Positions 24,298-35,751 of a DNA stretch of 64,000 bases are shown piece by piece. Every line of letters starts with the position of its first letter. The first letter of the stretch is position 1. The notes under the pieces are model-generated. The model made no database searches. It saw nothing but the letters and a program-made list of their open reading frames with translations, and was not told the DNA's origin. The translations under genes and the position numbers were made by a program. The DNA comes from Elmis aenea (lineage: Eukaryota; Arthropoda; Insecta; Coleoptera; Elmidae): the NCBI GenBank assembly GCA_947652605.1, contig OX393579.1, forward strand, positions 24,883,674-24,947,673, written 5' to 3'.

Positions 24298-26186
24298 TGT
24301 CTTATAAATTAAAGATCAAATTTGTAGTCAAAAATCCGAAATTTATATTCAGATCACCGGCATTAAGCCAAAAATTTGAAAAATTAAATTCGTTTAAGCG
24401 AAAGACTACTTTTTTTTTGTCTACTCCAAATGATTTAAAAAAAAGTATTTCAAAGAATGATATGATGGTTGCCATTTTTACCAAAAACCAATTTTTAAAA
24501 AGTACCCTACTTTTTTACCTATTCTAGGTGTACCTATTTAGCCCATTAAGGTTTTTATTTTGGAAACGGATTTAAATCGTTGGAATCCGTTTTTAGAATT
24601 AAAGTGATGTCATAAATTTGAGTAGATTAAATCACATTTTCTGTGTAGATTCTTATTAAACACAATAAAACTCTCATCTTTGTTAATTGAACCATTAATG
24701 CATCCCTATGTTAAAAAACACACCCCGTATAAAGTTTTAACAGAACATTATCCTTATTTTGCTAGTATAAGTTTATTTAACGTATCACGTACTTGAATAT
24801 CCGCAAACTTTTATCAAATACACCTTTTCAGTATCAGTAGCTCAGTAGCCGTTACTTTAATCTGCAATCGCTACATCTCCCGAGGTTTCCTATATTTCTG
24901 CTTTGCCTGTGCGGCGTATGTATTCATGTATTTGTGTATTAGGAAATCTGCTAGGTGGAACTTGTTTCCAAATGGAATACTCATACTCATAGGATATTAC
25001 GCGATATAATTTGCATACGAATTTACATGTAATATCGTTTTATGTCAGTATATCCGGCATTCACTGCGAACTTAAACGTTATTAACAATCAGTGAAACAT
25101 ATTTAGATTTTTGTTATTACGCGAACCATTCTATATCCTGTTAATAATTTCGTTTCACGTTGTATTAGGATATTGTATACACATTTAGACATTATTGTTT
25201 GCCCTTGGCACATAACCTAACTGTTCGCTATCGTATTAAGAAAGTGGAGTCATTGCATTAATCTTCCACCACTACAGTCAAGGCGTTAAGTATGTAACAA
25301 TGGAGTGTAATTTATCTTGAAAACATACAAGAACTAAACGGAATCGGTCAGTTCATTAATCTCAGAGCGAGCAAACCCAGTCTTTTTCCTAAACTACTGC
25401 GGTGGATAATCTATTTTTACGATTTGCACATTTACTTTTTTATAATTGAAAACGTTCTTTTTTTGAATACTGCAATTACTGAGCGCAACAATATTAATCC
25501 TAATGAACGTTAAAGGGACCGCGGTTATTAAAAACTTGAGCTCCCATCAGCGTATATTTATTTATATATAGTCGAGGTTATTATCAACACGCCATATTTA
25601 TCTACATTCGGTCGTGCATTTGATAGCTTAAACGACACTAACCCGACTAACGGAGTTATCAGAATGACCATCGAAAATTACGCCTGGTAAATTACAGCAA
25701 TATTTTCAAAACGAGAATTTCTGTAAACCGAGGGCAATTCATGCCATAAAAATACCAAAATATTCATTATAAAGCAGATATATTCACTGGTTGATATGAA
25801 ATATCGTTTTGCCAATATTATCGAGGAAAATTTACTAATTTTTAACGCAATATTCCCGTTTACATGCATAAAAAATGTTGTATGTTCATTGAATATTTCC
25901 ACTTTTATTTTACTATGTTACAAAAAGTATAAAAGACGTTTTGTATTAGCTGAGATATTCTGGAACCTTATGCGCAGTCCCAAGGATACGTGGCGCAACC
26001 CGGAAACTCCAGGTCAAGCCCGTAGCGGCTGTAATTCTAGCCAAAGCATACTATCAAATTTCAATTTAGGGTGATGTAGGTCGGAATTTAATAATTTAAA
26101 ATTATGCCACTGCGCTACCATCGTTTTGTTGTTTGAAATTTGTGAAATCGGATAAATAATTAAAAAAAGCTGTATTAAAAATGAAC
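24298..26186. other. No recognised gene
   Basis: Less repetitive than most of the window. A TATATATA run at about 25,562 and a GC-richer patch at 25,970-26,040 were inspected and give no convincing gene or promoter. Confidence 0.45.
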
Positions 26187-26266
26187 TTAACCCTCCTCTT
26201 GTGTTCACGTTTTGATAATACGTATGGTGTTCGGGTCAATATAACCCAAATACTGCTATTTTAAAA

Positions 26267-26352
26267 TTATGGCGTTTCTGTGCTATAATTTCCATCCCTT
26301 AAACTAGACGTTGCTTCTCCATGGGATCTATATACGCCAGCTAAAATTAGTA
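26267..26352 (-). pseudogene. piggyBac-like transposase, second fragment
   Basis: The frame reads LILAGVYRSHGEATSSLRDG and ends at a stop at 26,267-26,269. It continues directly from the last codons of the upstream fragment (YFGV) once the fold-back and one TA copy are set aside. ILAGVYRS is a conserved segment of the piggyBac transposase DDE_Tnp_1_7 domain. The downstream two thirds of the protein are absent. Confidence 0.7.
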
Positions 26353-28164
26353 CAGGGTGGGCAAATTTCGATGTTTTAATAGGGAGTCTCGGTAACTATA
26401 AGAGGTATCAAAAAACGGACCGCGCATCCTTGATCTCATAAAGTTAATGGTAAAAACTGAAATTGGTTATCGTCTTTTGTTTTCGAGTTATCACCGATAA
26501 CTCGATTTTTCGACTTTTCGTTTTATGACTATGTCTCACTTGTTTATGAAAATAAAGAAAAATAATTTTGACGTTCTACGGGCACTTTTTTGATGAAAAT
26601 GCAGTGGCGTAGACAATTTTTCAAAAAAAATATTTGAAATTCGAGTTGTGACATAAAGTTGTATTTTTTTAAATGAAACCCATAATTGGCTATGACTTAT
26701 TTAAATTCCTTATTTTTTTGTCACTCCAAATACCTACATAAATAAGGGTTGTGTGGTTATTTTCAATAATATGTAAGTTGCGAAAGTTTTTTAGTTTGTT
26801 TTTAAAGAAAATTATAGTAGGCTGTGAAAACAAAAACAAAACAAGGTGTAAAACCTTTTAAAACTCATTTGATACAAGTTACGAAGGTTTTGTAATTTAT
26901 TGTTATGATAATAAATAAACTACATTATTGCAGATTCCGATTATATCGTTATTTTCTTATTTTCATATACAGGGTGTGTATAAATTGGCGGAAGCGCTAC
27001 ACGTGACGATGTTCTTCGTAAAATTCCAAGTCGAAAATCTTGATACAAAAATGTTGTACCATGCTTCCTATGGCCTCAGGAACCATTAAAAGAAAAAAAA
27101 AATTGGCAACATTGCATACATTGATTTGCGTTTGGACATTTTTTTATTAGCAATTTTTACTTAGGTATTTACAATTTTTGTTCGAACTAAAAGCTTTCAG
27201 TTCGTAAACATAGCTGCAAACTTTTGGGTATCGTAAAACACAAACTAGAAATAATTACCAGAAAAACAGAGATGACAATGTTGCCATATGTATTATTTTC
27301 ATTCAAATCAGTGATATTTACATATTTTCAACACCAATTTTTGAAAGGAAGAACACAATATCTAGGAAAAAATATTAATCGAAATTTATTTTTATTCCAA
27401 ACTGCAGCTTTTTCATTTGCAAGTATTAAATAATAACGCTTATTAAGGACTAAATGTCAAAACTTTGAGGACCTCTTGCAGACACAGCAAGCATGGTACA
27501 ACATTTTCGTATTAAGATTTTCGACTTAGAATTTTACGAAGAACATCGCCACGTGTAGCGCTTCCGCCAATTTTTACACACCCTGTATTTATAATGTTTA
27601 TCACAACAACATATTACAAAACCTTCGTAACTTGTACCAAATAAGTTTTAAAAGGTTTTACACCTTGTTTTGTTTTTGTTTTCACAGCCTACTATAATTT
27701 TCTTTAAAAACAAACTAAAAAACTTTCGCAACTTACATATTATTGAAAATAACTACATTAACCCTTATGTATTTGGAATGACAAAAAACCAATGAATTTA
27801 AATAAGTCATAGCCAATTATGGGTTTCATTTAAAAAAATACAACTTTATGTCACAACTCGAATTTCCATATTATTTTTTTTTGAAAAATTGTCTACGCCA
27901 CTGCATTTTTATTAAAAAAGTGCTTGAAGAACGTAAAAATTATTTTTCTTTATTTTCATAAACAAGTGAGATATGGTCATAAAACGAAAAGTCGAAAAAT
28001 CGAGTTATCAGCGATAACTTGAAAACAAAAGACGATAATCAATTTTAGTTTTCACCATTAACTTTTTTTCGAAAAAAAGAGATCGAGGATGCGCGGTCCG
28101 TTTTTTAATATCTCTTATAGTTACCGAGATTCCCTATTAAAACATCGAAATTTGCCCACCCTGT
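26353..28164. mobile_element. CAGGGTGGGCAAATTTCG fold-back inside piggyBac-like element
   Basis: The terminal repeat is CAGGGTGGGCAAATTTCGAT and its complement. The near-identical arms are about 600 bp each, with GGACCGCGCATCC, GTCTTTTGTTTTCGAGTTATC and GTAGGCTGTGAAAACAAAAA on one side and the complements on the other. The loop is occupied by a second element (26,970-27,585). The insertion duplicates TA within the transposase frame. No coding capacity remains. Confidence 0.9.
26970..27585. mobile_element. CAGGGTGTGTATAAATTGGCGG element, copy 1
   Basis: The terminal inverted repeat is about 100 bp: CAGGGTGTGTATAAATTGGC, then GGAAGCGCTACACGTGACG, then ATGTTCTTCGTAAAATTC, mirrored at the right end. 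It sits in the loop of the larger fold-back. A second copy in the other orientation is at 58,162-58,750. The core (AAACACAAACTAGAAATAAT) is not coding in any clean frame. Confidence 0.85.
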
Positions 28165-28587
28165 TACACCAAAATACGCTTTCAATTCTATTGCGGTGAT
28201 AACCGTAAAAATTTTTCCCTTTGAGATTGGACATCTTCAAAATTAAATTCACTATTTTTACTGTAAAAAACAAAACAAAATGTAGATTCACGTCACTAAT
28301 TCTGGAAACGGCGTAAGTTGTAAGGCCCGGTTTTGTCCTAATAATATTTTCCATCGAAAATCTTCCTTGTCGATTTGCAGGTTCCGAGTTCCACTTGATA
28401 GTGCCATCTTTAGAAGTGACGACTTAACTCGTATCAGCATTGTCTGAAGTTATAACGTCTTCATCTTCGCTTGATTCCCTCTGCACATCCTCTTCAGATA
28501 AATGATCTTAGAATCCAAATCGTCTTCTTCAGAACATATAAAACTTCTTCGAGTTCTTTGTTGGTCAAGGGTTTCTAATACAAACAT
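28164..28587 (-). pseudogene. piggyBac-like transposase, N-terminal fragment
   Basis: The probable start is the ATG complementary to 28,585-28,587 (MFVLETLDQQRTRRSFICSE). An acidic N-terminal stretch follows (SEEDVQRESSEDEDV, reached by one frameshift), then a stop, then SKDGTIKWNSEPANRQGRF, ENIIRTKPG and VKIVNLILKMSNLKG. The order acidic leader, KDGT-W, NIIRTKPGPT-like and a helix before YFG is that of insect piggyBac transposases. It is interrupted by the fold-back at 28,164. It is a dead copy. Confidence 0.75.
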
Positions 28588-29078
28588 TATTGTAGATTTT
28601 TTTTGTCACAAAAACCTTTATACTCAGCAATCGCTAAGCGAACTAAATGAACAGATCTGTAGCAACACTTGTATACCCAAAAATAAAATACAAGTTCTAA
28701 CTTGCTGAAACCTGGACACTGCTTCAGGCGCGCCGAAACTTGCACGAACTTGCTTCTCTGTATCACAGCGATAACCGCCAGCCGTGCGGATTGGCCTTAG
28801 AAATATGAATATAACGTCCAATCTAAAGATATTAAGTTTATAATTCCATAAAAGTTTAAAAACCAACCAAATCTGGCCATCGGGTCATATCATAACTGTA
28901 AAAAATAGGTTTATAAAAAAAAACGACTGCATTTTTTGCCACATTGTGTACGACGTATGCTTTACTAATAAAAAATAAAAGTCGTAGGGTAAGAATAAAA
29001 TATTTTAGTTATTGAACAATTTACAGCGGTCAGAATATATTAACTGGGTCCGGGTCATATTGAACCGAACGCAATTAA

Positions 29079-29640
29079 TTGGTAATCGTCCAATTTGCTC
29101 ATTGGTGCATCTCCATAGGTACTTGTTATTTTCTTAATAGAATCGATTGTGTAGAATATAATCAGTTGATTATGCTTTTAATGTAAGATCGGTGACATTA
29201 AATATATTAATTTTATTGCGTAGTCCATCGAGTCAATGAGATTGAGTCATATCGTGATTACAATATGCTGTTGCATTTATGTAACTATTTTTTGTTTGTC
29301 TAAAGAAATTGATTCACAATTACGTGAAATAGTTTTCTTTTATTTTTATTTCATTTTTATTAAATGTATTTATAAATCTTTTATCTGGTATAATTTTTAA
29401 ATTCTGTATCGTCAGGATGTAAGTGCAAAATAAATGTATCCATTTCTATTATACAGCTTGGATGTTTTAACCTGAAGAACATAACGATATCGGAAGGCGT
29501 AAAAAAAGAGGGATTGTTTAAGAAGTGTATTGTTATGGTAAGAGTATACACTGAAACTGTGTATATTATACTCAGTTCCTGAATCTAAAATAAAATAGCT
29601 TAAAGACATCAGATTTAAATTTTAACTATTACTTTTATAT
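29079..29640. other. AT-rich stretch, nothing recognised
   Basis: No gene or bounded repeat is seen. Confidence 0.5.
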
Positions 29641-29644
29641 CATC

Positions 29645-29925
29645 AACATAAGAAACTTGCCGAGTTCGTGAAATAAGCAATACTTGTCTAGTACAGGAAC
29701 TGGGTACTTGCTTAAATAGCGTTGTAGGCATTGCAAAAAAAAACTTATACCAACCTTTATTCTGACCGTCATTTATTTGGTCACTAATAGAGGATCAGGT
29801 TAAAGGTTTGTTTAAATTAAATTCAGTAGTAAGTATTACTTATTTTACGAACTGGGGAAACCTTGTGCCTATTTCACGAATTAGACAAAAAATTGTCTAT
29901 ATCACGAGCTGGACAAGTTTACTAA
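29645..29925. mobile_element. Small fold-back FB-3 with repeated arms
   Basis: The right arm has three copies of a 28-29 bp unit, TATTTCACGAACTGGACAA-like, starting at 29,841, 29,870 and 29,898. The left arm (29,650-29,715) contains the inverted unit (AACTTGCCGAGTTCGTGAAA). The centre is a hairpin at 29,752-29,808, with AACCTTTATTCTGACC mirrored by GGATCAGGTTAAAGGTT. Confidence 0.55.
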
Positions 29926-30887
29926 TTCAGCAACACATATAAAACACAGTTCTTTGCTAATTTAACCATCCATATATCTTTAACCGTTTTCGAAATCCCT
30001 ATGTTCTTCATGTAGAACTAATTCAACATACAAAGTGTACGTTAATTTCGTTCTATTTAGAAATAAACAATCAAATTCTTGTAACTAACCTTTATCAGTA
30101 ACATATCCTAATTTGGTAATTAATTGTAAGCTATCGACTTACGTATTTTTATTGGAGTTTAATTTTTTATTGACGTATAAAGATCACTTCCTCTTGATTT
30201 CTAATCCTTGTTGAGTATTATTAAATAACGTATATAGCAAATACATGGTAGCCTAATTTAATACATTCCAAACTGCCAAGTTCTAAATTGCTTAATTATA
30301 GTCATGCGGATCTGTATTTGATAATTTTAATCCTTTTGATGTCACCCTTTGATCTGGACTTCCAACTTTGTATAATTTATACTGTACAATGTAACAGTGG
30401 CCGCAGATTTTCCTGTACTTAGCAACGTTAAATTGAAGATTTCGTTTGCGAAAAGCATTAAATGGTTTCTTGATTAATTAACTAAATTATTTCTACCCCC
30501 TAGTGAATTGTTTATCTCTTCAAAACAGTGCATTTGTAAATACGACGATTAGAGTAACTGGCCGAACGGTTGTAACGATATTTTTACATGTCAAAACCAG
30601 CAATCGAACGCACGTTTTATCCTCTCCCATTTATTACAATATTTATGCTTTTTTTGGCTGAAATATGTATAAGAATAAGTTTTGGTTATATATCAAGTTA
30701 TATACAATTTTATTGCGCGAACGATATGTTTCCGAATATTGTTCTTGCAAGAAACAAATCATCTTTCCAAAGTAGCTATTGTATACCATATTTTACGTAT
30801 CCAGAATTTACTTTAATTTTAAACAAAGTTATGCAACAAGCATGAAAATTTATTATCAAATGACGGCTTTTCTTTGTTGTTTAAAAT
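29926..30887. other. AT-rich stretch, nothing recognised
   Basis: A short open frame from about 30,588 (MSKPAIERTFYPLPF) has no recognisable homology. Confidence 0.45.
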
Positions 30888-31127
30888 CAGCGGTTCCTAA
30901 GCAGTGGCTCGCGAACCCCTGCGACGATAAAACGAATGTTTTTACAATTTAAAATTGTTTTGTGTTAAAATAATAAATATACAGGGTGGTCCACATAGAA
31001 GGGCCACTATTGGAATCTTGTAAACGGTAAGAGCTACAAAGAAGTTTAAATTAGACAAATTGTTCCATTTTCGGAGACCTATTCATTGATGCTTTAATGT
31101 TTTTAAAAATTTCCATGACACGCTATA

Positions 31128-31783
31128 CAGGGTGTAGACTCGGATCACGCAACATAGCGATTTCAATGGTAAAATTTTAAAAGTCGAATTCTTGCTCCGC
31201 TAATTATTTTAGAAAAAAAGTGCAAATACGTTTTTTGTAGAGAAAAAAATTCTGTATCTATAAATGTAATCAATATTACTTTTTCGTTTTCCAATAACTG
31301 AAAATTAAGCAAATTAAAAAACGCGTTTTCGCTAAAATCTGTAGTGCCTTGGAATTATGCTGTGACAACTGCCCAGCCTAATGTCACTTAGACGCGAAAT
31401 TCATTCTTAATTATACTTTATATTTTATCAAACATTTATTTTACACAATTAGTTATGTTTTCATTGCAATATATAATAAAAATGATAATTAAGAATAAAC
31501 TTCAAACGTCAAAGTGACAGTAAGTGTTAGTAAGATGGGCAGTTGTCGTGCCATAATTCCAAGGCACTACAGATTTTCGCGAAAACGCGTTTTTTAATTT
31601 GCTTATTTTTCTGTTTTTGGAAAACGAAAAAGTAATATTGATTACATTTATGGATACAGAATTTTTTTCTCTACAAAAAACGTATTTGCACTTTTTTTCT
31701 AAAATAATTAGCGGAGCAAGAATTCGACTTTTAAAATTTTACCATTGAAATTGCTATGTTGCGTGATCCGAGTCTACACCCTG
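31128..31783. mobile_element. CAGGGTGTAGACTCGGATCACG fold-back, 656 bp
   Basis: The two arms of about 300 bp are near identical, from CAGGGTGTAGACTCGGATCA to GACAACTGCCCAGCC and back, around a centre near 31,455. It is flanked by TATA on both sides and sits inside the CACGCTA|TAATCAAC stretch that is continuous in related copies, so it inserted after the outer element. Confidence 0.9.
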
Positions 31784-32239
31784 TATAATCAACAAAAATC
31801 AAAATAGGCATTTTTTTTTAAATCGGTAATATCTCGGTTATACTTGATGGTACAAAAATAGTTTTGGGGGAAAAGTTGTAAATTTTTTTACGCACTATAA
31901 AATGAAAACATTTATTTGTTTTAATATTGTTTTAATTCTTAGATAAATTACAAACTTACATTTTTTTAAATGGAAACCCTAGTCGGCCATGACTTTATGA
32001 AAAAGAGTATTTTTTGAGATTTTCGAAAATATATAGTTTTATATATTTGTTGCAAAAATTAGCCGAGATATGGCCAATTTTGTAAAAATTCGATCATCAA
32101 AGTTTGTCATAATTTCGTAAACAAGTGATCTTTGCAATTATTAAACAACTAAACGTCATTGCCAAGTAAATTTTTCAAGTTTAAAGCAAATCCCTGTATT
32201 ATTTTGTATTTTATAACTGTTTATTGTGGTGTTGTGAAC

Positions 32240-32338
32240 ATGGCTAAATTTAAACTCTTTGAAAAGTTTAATATGTTAGAATATTACTTTGTAAGTGATA
32301 AAAACGTAGCGGTTGCTGCAGAATTTACTAGGAAATGA
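32240..32338 (+). CDS. Short transposase-like N-terminal frame in fold-back loop
   Basis: The frame is ATG, MAKFKLFEKFNMLEYYFVSD, KNVAVAAEFTRK, stop: 32 residues. The spacing of the helices (EKFNMLEYYF, KNVAVAAEF) resembles the first helix-turn-helix of insect mariner-type transposases (DUF4817-like). The related loop at 13,140-13,242 keeps a decayed version ending at the same stop, where the inverted arm begins. It is probably the leftover start of the transposase gene of an autonomous ancestor. It is too short to act as a transposase. Confidence 0.45.
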   Translation: MAKFKLFEKFNMLEYYFVSDKNVAVAAEFTRK

Positions 32339-32861
32339 CGTTTAGGTGTTAATAATTCCAAACATCACTTGTTTACGAGATCATGGCAAACTTTGATGAT
32401 CAAATTTTTACAAAATTGGCCATATCTCGGTTATTTTTTGCAACAAATATAAAAAACTATATATTTTTGAAAATCTAAAAAAATATAATTTTTTCTTATA
32501 AAGTCATGGCCAACTAGGGTTTCCATTTAAAAAAATGCAAGTTTGTAATTTATATAAGAATTGAAACAATATTGAAACAAATGAATGTTTTCATTTTATA
32601 GTGCGTAAAAAAATCTACAACTTTTTCCCGAAAAATATTTTTGTACCATCAAGTATAACCGAGTTATTAACAATTTAAAAAAAAAATCCTATTTTGGTTT
32701 TTGTTGATTATCTAGCGTGCCATGGAAATTTTTAAAAACATTAAAGCAATAATGAATAGGTCTCTGAAAAAGGAATAATTTGTCTAATTTAAACTTCTTT
32801 GTAGCTCTTACCGTTTACGAGATCCCAATAGTGGCCCTTCTATGTGGACCACCCGGTATAA

Positions 32862-33885
32862 AGCGAGTTTTTTCGGCCGTTTCTCGCATCCCTGGTGCCA
32901 TTTCTTCCTATCTTCACACATCTTTTTTGTTAGGTTTCTTCTTTCCATTCCTTCTTCTACAGTATCTTTCCATTTCTTCCGTGGACGCCCCCTTTTGTTA
33001 TTTTCTTTGCCCATCGGTAATCAGGCGTTCTTGTTAGATGGCCGTACCATATGAGTTTTTTTCTCTCTATGTTGTCGTTGATATTTGTTTCAATTTGCAC
33101 TCTATGTACTATTTCAGTGTTTCTTACATAGTTAAGTTTTGTGACCCTGCAGCATATTTTCCAAAAATTCATCTCTGCTGCCTCTAGAGATCGTTTTTGT
33201 CTCGTGTTCATCACCCAAATTTCTGATCCGTACGTTACGCAACTCTCTACGATTGTACTATATATTTGTTTTTCGTTTTGATGGTTATTTTGCTACTCCA
33301 TAAGATGGAGTTAAGTCTTCTAGTTTTAGCTCTCCATTTTGATAATTTATCTCTAATGTCCGTATCATCCAACCGATCCGAGGTTAGAGTCACTCCCAAA
33401 TATTTACATTTCCTTGTTTGTTTAATTTCTGAATTTCCTAATTTTAAGTCTCTTCCATTTCCACCTACAACCATGTATTCTGTTTTTTGCATAGTTAGCT
33501 ATAGACCTCATTCTGTATATTCTTCTATTAGTTTTCTTGCCATATAATTTGGATCCTGTTCATCTTCGGCCATTGTGATTGGTCGTCTGCGAATATCAAT
33601 GTTGGGAGGTGCTCATCAGTCTGTATCCCCATATTTCTACATTTCTTTAACCAGTTAGTCAAGGCTAACCATGTATATTTGGAATAATGTAGGCGACAAG
33701 CAGCAGCCTTGTTTTAGACCTTTATCTACTTTAAAGGCTTCTGATAGTATCCCTTCATGTTTGATCCGACTCTTGTTATTTGCGTATATTTATTTTAACA
33801 ATATTTATTAGATTTTTATTAATGCCGCGTATCTCTATAGCTTTTCATAATTTGCTTGTCGGTACGCCTCATGGGCTGGCTTTTT
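32862..33885 (-). pseudogene. RTE-type LINE reverse transcriptase, 3' fragment
   Basis: Read on the minus strand, the copy gives YANNKSRIKHEGILSEAFK, GLKQGCCLSPTLFQIYM (RT motif with conserved GLRQG-x-LSP), LIFADDQS with the catalytic FADD near 33,590, KTEYMVVGGNGRDLKLGN, KYLGVTLTSD, then KLIWYGHLTRTPDYRWAKK and RGRPRKKWKDTVEEGM. These are in the order of insect RTE elements. Several frameshifts and stops break it. At the 3' side it runs straight into the right end of the fold-back at 32,856. At the 5' side it joins unrelated sequence near 33,885, so it is truncated. Confidence 0.8.
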
Positions 33886-34417
33886 GCAAATAATTAATTT
33901 CAAAATAATTAACTTTATAAAATCAAGACTTACAAATTCCAACTACTTACTTCTTTGTGCAAATAAGTGGGTAGTGAGCTTTTCCCTAATAACACATCGA
34001 TATTAGATAGCTGTTCGTGGCACAGTAATTACAGTTTTTTTTTGTTTTTTAATTAAGAAACGAATTGATTGTTTTCTTTGAGGATCGTGATTTGCGGCTC
34101 GGTGAACGTATTTACCTACACACCAAACATGCTTTTTATTTTTAGCTCATATGTCAAATATATTTTTTTAAGATAAACGAACTCAATTTATGATTACAAG
34201 GCGCACATACAACGATTTTCACCGTTTAAGGTCGAGTGGAAAGCATGATATAAAATTAAAATTTCGGGCCGACTTTATTAATAACAGCACAGACTGTTTT
34301 AACATTTTACACTAAGTCGAAATTAAACAAATACTAAAGAGCCTCTCAAGTTCCTAAAGATTAGTTTTAAAGAAAATTATCAAATAATATGAACTGGATT
34401 CATAATCCACTTAAGCC
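33886..34417. other. AT-rich stretch, nothing recognised
   Basis: It may be interior sequence of the possible hAT shell. No peptide or repeat boundary was found. Confidence 0.45.
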
Positions 34418-34425
34418 TTCTGCAG

Positions 34426-34697
34426 TAGGGGTGGGCGATATCGATATTCGATATCGAAATTATATCGACATATCGATAAATCGAAATGTTGATATAAAAC
34501 AAGCGGGAGGCTAAAAAAGTTGGTAAAAAACTGAAAAACAGAGACTGGTGACCTAAAATAAAAAGCTTCTCACCCTTATTTTGGTTGTCCATACCACGAA
34601 TATCGATATATCGATATCCGATATTTCGATATATCGATATATTGGTATTAAAATTATATCGATATTTATTGATATATCGACACATCGCCCAACCCTA
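34426..34697. mobile_element. hAT-like MITE rich in TATCGATA
   Basis: The ends TAGGGGTGGGCGATATCGAT and the complement of ATCGATATTTATTGATATATCG...CGCCCAACCCTA form an inverted repeat. The 8-bp flanks TTCTGCAG (34,418-34,425) and TTCTGTAG (34,698-34,705) differ by one base, a hAT-length target duplication. Both arms carry repeated TATCGATA octamers, at least six in 272 bp. No coding. Confidence 0.8.
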
Positions 34698-35585
34698 TTC
34701 TGTAGCAATGAATGATGATCTAACAACGACTGAAACTTTTTCGGTACATTGAAACTACCCGAGTGCATGATTCTTTAAGATTACCGAAAAAGTAACACTT
34801 TTTGACATATCAACTGCTTTTAAACTTTAAACATTATCCAAAAATGAAAATATTTTAAATTTTTTGAGTTGGATTAAAAATAGAGTAAGTATCTATCATT
34901 TAGCAAAAAAAAAAACATTAAATCATTTTGCTCTTTTTCAACTTCCAAATGTGTTGGACGGACAGCTTTCTCGACTTACACACGTCGAGATACCGGAACA
35001 AATTGAACAGCACCGGATTTTAGATTTTATTCAGAATTATACCATTTACAATTTACATTCAGTGTACAAAATTTGAACACACTCATCAACAATAATTATT
35101 AATAATGATAATAAATTAATAAAAACTAAAAAATGGTTCATCTTCACAGTCAAATATCTCCAGAACATACACAGGGTGTTTGAAATTCGGGTTTAAGCAT
35201 AAAGATTCCGCTAATTGTTATAGCTGCCCCCTTATTCCGTAACTTTTAAACACCAGCGTAAACACCACGCGTTAGTGGTGACTTCCCAATTCGGGTAGTT
35301 GATATTCCGTTTCTTCTGAGGACCAAGGATGAACCCTAACCGTAAATGCTAGACGTAATTCGCGTGAAACCGGCTCGACAGCCGCGTTTAAGGCTAAAAC
35401 CCTGTCATTTCGACTTGTTTACTCAATACTCAATAACATTTAATGATTGGGGGTGAAATGTTATATTTAAGTAAATTTTTGGAGTGTTGTATTTGTGTTG
35501 AATTAAAAAAGAAACTATTTTTAACAATAATTAAGTGTGTTGGATATAAGTAAATTTAGGAACGAAGCGACGAAATAGCGCTTTG

Positions 35586-35751
35586 GTAAGTACAGTAAAT
35601 CTTTTATTTTACAAATTGATATTAATTTTGTTACATTTTTAAATCCGTAATATTATATTTTGTTCATTCAACAAGTAAATAAATACCTCATGTAAACTAG
35701 TAATGTATATTATTCGCATGACAGTATATTGGTATTTTTACATTCTTTCAG
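35586..35751 (+). other. Intron-like segment with strong splice signals
   Basis: The donor GCGCTTTG|GTAAGTAC is a near-perfect consensus. The acceptor is TTTTTACATTCTTTCAG with a pyrimidine-rich tract, followed by AATGATGGCCC. The 166-nt length is usual for insects. Downstream the ATG opens only 17 codons (MMAHLTHILWWNEEKNK). It may mark a spliced, mostly non-coding transcript or an old gene carried in the element. Confidence 0.3.

Larger units (their letters stand above)
26187..29078 (-). mobile_element. piggyBac-like element, internally deleted, split by a fold-back
   Basis: TTAA at 26,187-26,190 and 29,075-29,078 border subterminal inverted sequences (GTGTTCGGGTCAATATAACC on the left; the right complement reads GCGTTCGGTTCAATATGACC). 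TTAA is the piggyBac target duplication. Between them are minus-strand transposase remnants at 28,164-28,587 and 26,267-26,352, and a CAGGGTG fold-back inserted in the coding sequence. Without that insertion the element is about 1.1 kb and lacks the catalytic part of the transposase. Confidence 0.7.
30982..32856. mobile_element. CAGGGTG fold-back, GGTCCACATAGAAGGG family, copy 2
   Basis: CAGGGTGGTCCACATAGAAG after TA is mirrored by CTTCTATGTGGACCACCCGG before TA. The arms extend through ACGGTAAGAGCTACAAAG, ACTTGATGGTACAAAAATA and the shared module AAATGGAAACCCTAGTCGGC. The left arm is interrupted by another element at 31,128-31,783. The loop holds a 32-codon open frame (32,240-32,338). It is the larger relative of 3,169-3,935. 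Confidence 0.9.

Noticed and set aside
25560..25640. TATATATA followed by CGGTCGTGC, resembling a core promoter
   Set aside because: The background is very AT-rich, so TATA-like runs are expected, and no transcript or frame follows.
34380..34768. Open frames full of tyrosine, isoleucine and aspartate on the minus strand
   Set aside because: They translate the TATCGATA-rich MITE and have no coding value.
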